From the NCBI GenBank assembly GCA_903910215.1, contig CAIVYV010000168.1, forward strand, positions 1 to 12,461: a stretch of DNA of 12,461 nt, read 5' to 3'. The position numbers and the translations under genes were made by a program. This DNA is from an uncultured Pseudomonadota bacterium. GTDB taxonomy: Bacteria > Pseudomonadota > Gammaproteobacteria > Steroidobacterales > Steroidobacteraceae. The notes beneath the pieces were generated by a model, which was not told the DNA's origin, ran no database searches, and saw nothing but the letters and a program-made list of their open reading frames with translations. Below, piece by piece: positions 6,951 through 12,461 of the stretch; positions within the stretch are counted from its first letter, which is position 1, and each line of letters opens with the position of its first letter.

Positions 6951-7728
6951 CGGCGTTCAAGCTCCCGAAAAGAGTCGCCCAATCCGGCTGACCTGTTGCA
7001 TTGCTTGCGATGACTTCAAAGGTTTTTTTCATCGCCTCGGGACGGTCGAGTGCAGCAACGGCAATCGCAGCGACATCCGCCCGTGCAATGCGCCCCTGTC
7101 GTGAGAGGTCATCACCCTGCATCATCATCGGCAAGAACTCTCCGCCACGCGCTTCGGTCAGACCGCCCGGCCGCACGATCGTGTACGGAACACCAGAGAC
7201 TCGCAGGGCATCCTCACCCTTAAGCTTCCAGGTCAAGATATTAGAATACATACGATTGAGAGGATGATCACGATGAGTGGCGCCCATCGAGGATACGAGC
7301 ACAAAGTGACGAATCTTTGATTCGGCTGCTTTCTCCGCTAAACGACGAATGCCACCGTAGTCGACGAGCTCCGGCGTATTGGAAGGATCATTACGAACGT
7401 TAGAGCCCAATGCCGAGATCACGAAATCGGCTCCCTCGACTGCTTTTGCGATGGCCTCATCGGTACGCACATCGCCGACGATGAGTGTCACCTCGCTACC
7501 GAGCGATGCACGAGCACGAAGCTCATCGCGCACGAGTGCTCTAACTCGGTAACCCGCCTCGAGGGACTTCACGACCACTTCACGTCCGGTTCTACCGGTC
7601 GCGCCAATGACGAGAACCGTCCGGGCTGTAGCGGCCGCCGGCTCCGCAGCGACGACGAAGGTGGAGGCTGGCAACGCGCAAAGCGAAATCGCCAAGGCGA
7701 GCACTAGCCCGCTCAATCTGGATTTCAT
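6940..7728 (-). CDS. NAD(P)-binding atypical SDR-family protein with signal peptide
   Basis: A 262-aa protein of the extended/atypical short-chain dehydrogenase group (NmrA-like, SDR_a5-like). The Rossmann glycine motif is VIGATGRTG (G42, G45, G48), followed by VRALVRD with R67 near the end of the second strand, which often marks NADP preference. HFVLVSSMGA (141-150), Y161 with lysines K168/K170, and YTIVRPGGL (182-190) are typical later elements. Unusually, the N-terminus is a convincing Sec-type signal peptide: MKSR, then a hydrophobic core to about residue 26, with a possible cleavage after VAA (A28). There is no twin arginine. The ATG at 7728 sits in an ATGA overlap with the RNase gene stop and has GGGGAG nine bases upstream, and no later start lies before the Rossmann motif, so the leader appears genuinely encoded. 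The substrate is unknown; it might be a quinone- or cofactor-sensing protein rather than an enzyme. Confidence 0.88.
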   Translation of the reverse strand: MKSRLSGLVLALAISLCALPASTFVVAAEPAAATARTVLVIGATGRTGREVVVKSLEAGYRVRALVRDELRARASLGSEVTLIVGDVRTDEAIAKAVEGADFVISALGSNVRNDPSNTPELVDYGGIRRLAEKAAESKIRHFVLVSSMGATHRDHPLNRMYSNILTWKLKGEDALRVSGVPYTIVRPGGLTEARGGEFLPMMMQGDDLSRQGRIARADVAAIAVAALDRPEAMKKTFEVIASNATGQPDWATLFGSLNADAK

Positions 7729-9137
7729 CGATCGACTCTCCCCAATCGCATCGAAACGAGGTCGATCATATCCCCTCGACGGGGAATAGAGATATGCGCG
7801 CCGCGCTGCTGCAAAGCCGATTGCAACAGCCGTGCAGGCTCAGGCTCGCCGTGAACCAGGCAAACCGGGGGATGGCCCTCGAAATTGTCATACCAACGCA
7901 ACAGATCGTGCTGCCCACCGTGCGCCGACAAACCGCCGACGGTATGAATAGTTGCCTGTACCGGTACGGACATTCCGTGGATGTTGACCCGGCGTGCGCG
8001 GTCCACCAGGGCTCGACCGAGCGTGCCGGGCGCCTGGTATCCCGTGAAGATGACGTGGCATTCGGCGCGAGGCAAGTTGTGCGTCAAGTGATGCAGAACG
8101 CGCCCGCCGTTGCACATGCCACTGCCGGCGATGATCAATGCATGCGAACGCCGTGAGTTGATGACTCGGGACTCGTCCGCGGTTCGGGTCAACTGGAGGT
8201 TCGGTAGATTCGGCATGGAGCCAAAACTGGCTCGCAAGTAAGCAGCTTCTTCGTCGTATCGCTCGGGATGCCGCCAATAAATCTCGCTCGCTTTGATCGC
8301 CATGGGGCTGTCGAGATAGACCTGCCATCGCTGCAAGTTCCATTGCTCAGCGTGCTGACCGAGCAGGTAGAGCAGTTCCTGGCTCCGGCCCACGGCGAAG
8401 GCTGGGATGACGATATTGCCGCGATCATGATCCGCGCGGTCAATGATTTCACCGAGCTCAGCCAAGGTGGCAGACCGATCGCGGTGATCACGATCACCGT
8501 AGGTGCTCTCCATCACGACGAGATCGGCTGTCTTGAATGGGTGCGGATCGCGCAAGATCGGTGAGTCGTATTGACCAAGATCGCCGCTAAAGACGATGCG
8601 CCTGACCGTATCGCGTTCGCGTAACTCGAACTCGAGACTCGCCGATCCGAGAATATGGCCGGCTTCACGCAAGCGCACCGTCATGCCGGGAAACGGAGCG
8701 TATTCGGTGTCGTAACGAATAACTCGTAATAGCTTCAAACATTCTCCAACGTCATCGAGATCAAACAGCGGCTTGGCTTCAGGCTCGCCCGGCTCACGGT
8801 GCCGATTGGTGCGCTCGACCTCCCGCAACGCCAAGTCGGCGCTGTCCTCCAACAGGATCGGCAGCAGATCTCGACAGGCAGCCGTGGTGTAGATCGGCCC
8901 TCGATAGCCGCGCTGCACGAGCAACGGCAAGCGCCCGCTGTGATCGATATGGGCATGGGTCAGGAAAACCGCTTCCAGCGACTGGGGGTCGAAGGGGAAA
9001 TCCTCACGATTGCGGATTGCCGTCGCGCGGCCCCCCTGAACCATGCCGCAATCGATCAGGAAACTCCGCCCACCATGCCGCAGAACATGACAGGAGCCAG
9101 TCACTTCACCGGCTGCACCGTAAAACTCGATCTCCAT
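7725..9137 (-). CDS. Beta-CASP metallo-beta-lactamase-fold ribonuclease (RNA-processing family)
   Basis: Predicted cytoplasmic zinc-dependent RNA nuclease, related to CPSF73-like enzymes (COG1236 type). The 470-aa product starts at ATG 9137, which has AGGAG nine bases upstream; a GTG at 9170 would swallow that site. Metal-binding motifs in order are HAHIDH (H61, H63, D65, H66), GH in REAGHILGSAS (H161) and SGD (D186). The beta-CASP domain begins at ESTYGD (E210) and contains PAFAVGRSQELLYLL and GSGMCNGGRVLHHL. The RMMBL end carries SAHGGQHDL (H406, motif B) and VHGEPEPA (H429, motif C). All expected catalytic residues are therefore present. SAHGGQ differs from the common SAHADQ. It is the first gene of a coupled minus-strand operon, overlapping the next gene by 4 bp. 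Its substrate RNA and whether it acts as endo- or 5'-exonuclease are unknown. Confidence 0.93.
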   Translation of the reverse strand: MEIEFYGAAGEVTGSCHVLRHGGRSFLIDCGMVQGGRATAIRNREDFPFDPQSLEAVFLTHAHIDHSGRLPLLVQRGYRGPIYTTAACRDLLPILLEDSADLALREVERTNRHREPGEPEAKPLFDLDDVGECLKLLRVIRYDTEYAPFPGMTVRLREAGHILGSASLEFELRERDTVRRIVFSGDLGQYDSPILRDPHPFKTADLVVMESTYGDRDHRDRSATLAELGEIIDRADHDRGNIVIPAFAVGRSQELLYLLGQHAEQWNLQRWQVYLDSPMAIKASEIYWRHPERYDEEAAYLRASFGSMPNLPNLQLTRTADESRVINSRRSHALIIAGSGMCNGGRVLHHLTHNLPRAECHVIFTGYQAPGTLGRALVDRARRVNIHGMSVPVQATIHTVGGLSAHGGQHDLLRWYDNFEGHPPVCLVHGEPEPARLLQSALQQRGAHISIPRRGDMIDLVSMRLGRVDR

Positions 9138-9238
9138 GGTCAAGCTCTCCTGAACTCTGCGCGCCGACACCCGATCAGCAGCGTGTTTGGGTATATTGTG
9201 GTGCTTCTACCTGAGCAGATGCGAACCGGAGAGCACTC
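9138..9238. promoter_or_regulatory. Divergent intergenic region, likely back-to-back promoters
   Basis: This 101-bp gap lies between the start of the RNase gene (minus) and of the 2Fe-2S subunit gene (plus), so it must hold the promoters for both operons unless transcription enters from elsewhere. An AT-rich TATATT at 9192-9197 is the only -10-like element seen; it has no good -35 partner. Ribosome binding sites are visible at both ends: AGGAG for the RNase gene and GGAGA six bases before the GTG at 9239. No clear operator palindrome was seen. Confidence 0.4.
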
Positions 9239-9712
9239 GTGATCAGTTTGAACATCAACGGCGTCCAACGCGAAGTCGAAGCTGACGCGGACATGCCCCT
9301 GTTGTGGGCACTGCGCGACATCCTGCAACTCACCGGCACGAAGTATGGTTGCGGCATCGCACAATGCGGCGCCTGTACCGTGCACCTCGATGGCCAGCCC
9401 ATCCGTTCCTGCTCGATTCCGGTGTCGGCTGCCGTCGGCGGTCGCATCACCACGATCGAAGGTCTCGCCAAGGGTGAGGAGCTGCATCCGGTTCAAAAGG
9501 CATGGATCGAGCTCGACGTCGTGCAATGCGGTTACTGCCAATCGGGTCAGATCATGTCGGCAGTCGCCCTACTGGAGACGAATACGAATCCGAGCGATGC
9601 CGATATCGACGCTGCGATGAACGGCAACATCTGCCGTTGTGGCACCTATCCGCGTATTCGCGCAGCCATCAAACGTGCGGCTGAACTCAAGCGGGGCGAC
9701 AAGTCGGCATGA
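9239..9712 (+). CDS. 2Fe-2S subunit of an IorA-type molybdenum hydroxylase
   Basis: Small electron-transfer subunit (157 aa) of the xanthine oxidase superfamily, closest in organisation to isoquinoline 1-oxidoreductase subunit IorA and to the small subunits of membrane aldehyde dehydrogenases. The N-terminal ferredoxin-like domain binds one 2Fe-2S cluster through C38, C43, C46 and C58 (pattern CGIAQCGAC then C). The C-terminal four-helix domain binds the second through C97, C100, C132 and C134 (VQCGYCQSGQ and ICRCGTYPRI). All eight ligands are present. The start is GTG at 9239, supported by GGAGA six bases upstream and by the usual family N-terminus (ISLNINGV). It has no signal peptide and would be carried out of the cell with its Tat-tagged partner. 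The stop overlaps the next start as ATGA, so the two subunits are co-translated. Confidence 0.95.
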   Translation: MISLNINGVQREVEADADMPLLWALRDILQLTGTKYGCGIAQCGACTVHLDGQPIRSCSIPVSAAVGGRITTIEGLAKGEELHPVQKAWIELDVVQCGYCQSGQIMSAVALLETNTNPSDADIDAAMNGNICRCGTYPRIRAAIKRAAELKRGDKSA

Positions 9713-11886
9713 GCGCAGAAGGCAAGGGTGCGACTGACAACGGTCGACGCCAGTTTTTGATCGGCATCGGCGTCGTCGCCGGTGGAACGGCCGCTGGTAT
9801 GGCTTTGCGTCCGTGGTTGGTCGGCGCGGCCGATGTCGACCGACCACCCGCCGATTTTCAACCCCACGCCTTCGTTCGGATCCGCTCGGATGACACCATC
9901 ACGGTGATCATTGGCAAGAGCGAAATGGGTCAAGGTGTCTACGGTAGTCTGCCGATGATCCTCGCCGAAGAGCTCGACGTGGATCCGACAACCGTGCAAG
10001 TCGAGATCGCGGGCGTAGACCCCGCATTCAATCACCCGTTCCTGCCGGCGCAGTTTACCGGCGGCAGCATGAGCGTCATGACAACCTACGATGCGCTGCG
10101 TCGTGTTGGCGCCCAAGCACGCACCGCCCTAGTTGCCGCGGCGGCAGAACAATGGAACGTCGATGTCATCACGCTGACGACCGACAATGGCGTCGTTCGA
10201 GATTCGCGAGGTCGTCGTCTGCGCTATGGCTCGTTGGTCGACGCTGCCAATCAGCTGCCGCTGCCTGATCCGACCACCGTCACGCTCAAAGATCCGTCGA
10301 CCTTCAAATATATCGGCAAACCGCAGCGTCGACTCGACAGCCCAATCAAGGTGACCGGTAGCGCGACGTTCGGCATCGACGTCATCCGACCCGGCATGTT
10401 GACCGCGGTCATCGCTAGACCACCTACGTTCGGCGCCAGCTTGCGCGGATTCGACGCCACGGCGGCCAAAGCCGTTGCCGGTGTCGTCGACGTCAAGGCT
10501 GTACCGAGTGGTATCGCCGTCATTGCCCAACACACCCATGCAGCGCTGCGCGGCCGAGATGCGCTCGTGATCGACTGGGATACCGGTAGCAGCAATTCAC
10601 TTTCGAGCGAGGGATTACGTCAGGAGTGGCGTACGCTCGCCAAGCGCCCGGGATTGGTCGGCAAGAACGTCGGCGATGTCGCTACGGCTTTCCGCTCTGC
10701 GACACGTACGATCGACGTCGAATACGAACTACCCTATCTCGCGCATGCGTGCATGGAGCCCTTGAACGCTGTGGCCGACGTAACGGCCGAGGGCTGTGAA
10801 CTCTGGCTTGGCACACAGTCGCAATCACAAGATGCGCGCTTTGTGGCAGAAGCCTTAGGGATTGAGCCCTCGAAGGTGCGTATCCACACCATGTTCTTGG
10901 GCGGTGGTTTCGGTCGTCGGGCAAGCGCCGTATCGGACTTCGCCGTCGAAGCGGCGCTCGTGGCGCAAGGGGTTGGCAAACCGGTCAAAGTAGTTTGGAC
11001 CCGAGAAGACGATATGCGTGGCGGCTATTACCGTCCTTTGAGCTTCAACCGCGTCAAAGCGGCCGTCGGCGCCGACGGTATGCCCGTGGCCATTCATCAT
11101 GTCACCGTCAGCAAACCGGTGCTCGCGAACACGGCGATGGGCAAGATGGCCGTCACCAAAGAGGGCCTTGATCCTTCGACCATCGAAGGATCAGCTGACA
11201 TGCCCTATGCGATCCCGAATCTTCGCGTTGAGGTGCATAACACGCGCGAAGCCGTCCCGATTCTCTGGTGGCGATCCGTGGGGCATTCCATCACGGGTTT
11301 CGTGACCAATAGCGTCATCGATGAACTCGCCACGCTCACGGGTAAGGATCCGTACGAATACCGACGCGAACTGCTCAAAGAAAAGCCGCGTCATTTGGCG
11401 GTTCTGGAGCGTGCCGCCATCGAAGCGAACTGGGGCCAAACTTTGCCTGCGGGACACTTCCACGGTATCGCGCTGCAAGAGAGTTTCGGCAGCATTGTCG
11501 CTCAGGTAGCGGAAGTGTCCGTTTCCGACGGCAAAGCGCGGGTACATCGCGTCACCTGTGCAGTCGACTGTGGGCTTGCGGTCAATCCAAGTCAGGTCGT
11601 CGCTCAGATGGAAAGCGGCATCCTCTACGGACTCTCCGCAGCCCTCGAGGGTGAAATCAACATCGAGGGCGGCCGCGTCGTCGAAGGGAACTTCGACAGT
11701 TACCGCGTGCTTCGTCTGATCGACTCGCCGGCCATCGACGTACACATCGTGACGAGCGGCGGGCCGATCGGTGGCATCGGCGAACCGGGAACACCGCCGA
11801 TTGCACCGGCTGTCTGCAACGCGATCTTTGCGGCCACCGGCCAAAGAATCCGTCGTTTGCCGATCAGCAAATCACTCAGCGCTTAG
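9709..11886 (+). CDS. Molybdopterin-binding (IorB-type) catalytic subunit, Tat-exported
   Basis: Large subunit (725 aa) of a xanthine oxidase-family molybdenum hydroxylase of the two-subunit IorAB type, which hydroxylates N-heterocycles or oxidises aldehydes in known members. A Tat leader is visible: RRQFL at residues 13-17, followed by a hydrophobic stretch and a likely cleavage before DVDRPP, so the complex probably works in the periplasm. Motifs in order are SEMGQGVYGSLPMILAEELD, GSATFGIDV, EPLNAVADVT, the pterin-binding GGGFGRR (398-404) and the C-terminal GGPIGGIGEPGTPPI, where E692 fits the catalytic glutamate of the superfamily. Length is a little under the about 780 residues of Brevundimonas IorB but normal for the broad family. 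No FAD subunit or cytochrome gene is adjacent, so electrons must go to a partner encoded elsewhere. No XdhC-like maturation gene is in the window. The substrate cannot be told from sequence. The 3' end overlaps the convergent amidohydrolase gene by 4 bp. Confidence 0.95.
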   Translation: MSAEGKGATDNGRRQFLIGIGVVAGGTAAGMALRPWLVGAADVDRPPADFQPHAFVRIRSDDTITVIIGKSEMGQGVYGSLPMILAEELDVDPTTVQVEIAGVDPAFNHPFLPAQFTGGSMSVMTTYDALRRVGAQARTALVAAAAEQWNVDVITLTTDNGVVRDSRGRRLRYGSLVDAANQLPLPDPTTVTLKDPSTFKYIGKPQRRLDSPIKVTGSATFGIDVIRPGMLTAVIARPPTFGASLRGFDATAAKAVAGVVDVKAVPSGIAVIAQHTHAALRGRDALVIDWDTGSSNSLSSEGLRQEWRTLAKRPGLVGKNVGDVATAFRSATRTIDVEYELPYLAHACMEPLNAVADVTAEGCELWLGTQSQSQDARFVAEALGIEPSKVRIHTMFLGGGFGRRASAVSDFAVEAALVAQGVGKPVKVVWTREDDMRGGYYRPLSFNRVKAAVGADGMPVAIHHVTVSKPVLANTAMGKMAVTKEGLDPSTIEGSADMPYAIPNLRVEVHNTREAVPILWWRSVGHSITGFVTNSVIDELATLTGKDPYEYRRELLKEKPRHLAVLERAAIEANWGQTLPAGHFHGIALQESFGSIVAQVAEVSVSDGKARVHRVTCAVDCGLAVNPSQVVAQMESGILYGLSAALEGEINIEGGRVVEGNFDSYRVLRLIDSPAIDVHIVTSGGPIGGIGEPGTPPIAPAVCNAIFAATGQRIRRLPISKSLSA

Positions 11887-12461
11887 GGCGCTCCGGCAAC
11901 CAGATAATCGACGGCGACGTTCGCGATGGCGCGAGCCGCCGTCGGTATCGCCGACTCATCCACCAGGAAGAGCGGCGAATGGTTGGAAGCAGCCGTGAGC
12001 ACCTTGTCGGCTGGCGTCACGCCGACAAAGAAAAAGAAACTCGGCACTTTCTGCGCAAAGAAAGCAAAGTCTTCCGCGCCCGTCACCAACGGCACAGTGC
12101 GCACGTTCGCTTCACCGGCAATACGCTGCAGGGTCGGAACTACTTTGCGAGTCAGATCCGGATCATTGTTCACCACCGGGTTGCTGCCCGGATCGATCTC
12201 GAGCGTCGCGGTCGTACCGCTGGCCTCGGCGATGTTCTCGACCATGCGCTGCATGCTCTTCAGGATATCGGCGCGTTGCAACGCATCGAAGGTGCGAATC
12301 GTGCCGACCATCTCCACTTCGTCGGGAATGATGTTGTGACGAATGCCGCCCTTGATGGCGCCGACCGTGACGATGGCAGGGTTCGCCGTGATGTCGGTTT
12401 GTCGCGATACGATGGTTTGCAGCGCACCGACCAGCTGTGATGAGACGACGATCGGATCGAC
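11883..12461 (-). CDS. M20-family amidohydrolase/carboxypeptidase, C-terminal part (N-terminus outside window)
   Basis: Only the last 192 residues are in the window; the reading frame is open to the right edge. It matches metallopeptidase family M20, subfamily D (amidohydrolases such as hippurate, IAA-amino acid or N-acyl amino acid hydrolases). The visible part begins in the dimerisation (lid) domain, with TVGAIKGGIRHNIIPDEVEM followed by VGTIRTFD (about 32-59). It then returns to the catalytic domain with PLVTGAEDFAFF (124-135), VPSFFFFVG (139-147) and NHSPLF, where H161 is the expected C-terminal metal-binding histidine. The N-terminal zinc ligands lie outside. A GTG at 12317 inside this frame is an internal codon, not the start. 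The substrate is unknown, and no functional tie to the molybdenum enzyme is evident beyond adjacency. Confidence 0.9.
   Translation of the reverse strand, partial: VDPIVVSSQLVGALQTIVSRQTDITANPAIVTVGAIKGGIRHNIIPDEVEMVGTIRTFDALQRADILKSMQRMVENIAEASGTTATLEIDPGSNPVVNNDPDLTRKVVPTLQRIAGEANVRTVPLVTGAEDFAFFAQKVPSFFFFVGVTPADKVLTAASNHSPLFLVDESAIPTAARAIANVAVDYLVAGAP

Noticed and set aside
9138..9170. Extension of the beta-CASP RNase to a GTG at 9170
   Set aside because: It covers the AGGAG site used by ATG 9137, after which the product begins MEIEFYGAAGEVTGS as expected for the family.
11191..11844. 217-codon minus-strand frame inside the molybdenum subunit gene
   Set aside because: Antisense shadow of a gene with intact motifs; its translation has no recognisable fold or signal.
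1..12461. tRNA, rRNA, CRISPR arrays, insertion sequences, toxin-antitoxin or phage genes
   Set aside because: Reading both strands showed no repeat-spacer pattern, transposase or integrase motifs, or RNA-gene signatures; the window is almost fully accounted for by ordinary coding genes.

Overview
The window is a gene-dense stretch (roughly 55-60% GC by eye) from a Gram-negative bacterium, most likely a gammaproteobacterium. Signs of this are an outer-membrane lipoprotein lipocalin, Sec and Tat signal peptides, Shine-Dalgarno-led starts and tightly overlapping operons. I cannot name the genus. No tRNA, rRNA, CRISPR array, insertion sequence or phage gene was seen, and no gene-free gap exceeds about 135 bp.

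Left part (1-2595, minus strand): a methylmalonyl-CoA mutase gene (scpA type, one polypeptide carrying both the catalytic barrel and the B12 domain) overlaps its partner GTPase gene meaB, which runs off the left edge. Together they form the propionyl-CoA/methylmalonyl-CoA to succinyl-CoA step and its cofactor-protecting chaperone. A 133-bp gap holding an AT-rich perfect inverted repeat separates them from the genes upstream.

Middle part (2729-9137, minus strand): six genes run in one direction with 4-bp to 11-bp overlaps or short gaps. In transcription order they are a beta-CASP metallo-beta-lactamase-fold RNase, a short-chain-dehydrogenase-like NAD(P)-binding protein with a signal peptide, an ATP/ADP-translocase-like (COG3202) membrane transporter, an NCS1 (CodB-like) nucleobase permease, an unrecognised exported two-domain protein, and a Blc-type lipocalin lipoprotein. 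This is very probably one transcript. The RNase, nucleotide-transporter-like protein and nucleobase permease suggest, as inference only, a nucleic-acid or nucleotide salvage theme with cell-envelope accessories.

Right part (9239-12461): divergent from the RNase gene across a 101-bp gap lie two plus-strand genes that overlap by ATGA. They encode the 2Fe-2S subunit and the Tat-exported molybdenum subunit of an IorAB-type (isoquinoline 1-oxidoreductase/aldehyde dehydrogenase-like) hydroxylase. They meet, stop codon on stop codon, a minus-strand M20-family amidohydrolase gene that runs off the right edge.

Most genes belong to known families. The points worth a second look are the composition of the coupled middle operon, the exported NAD(P)-fold protein, the uncharacterised exported protein and the palindrome upstream of scpA. 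I found no clear evidence for a wholly new system.
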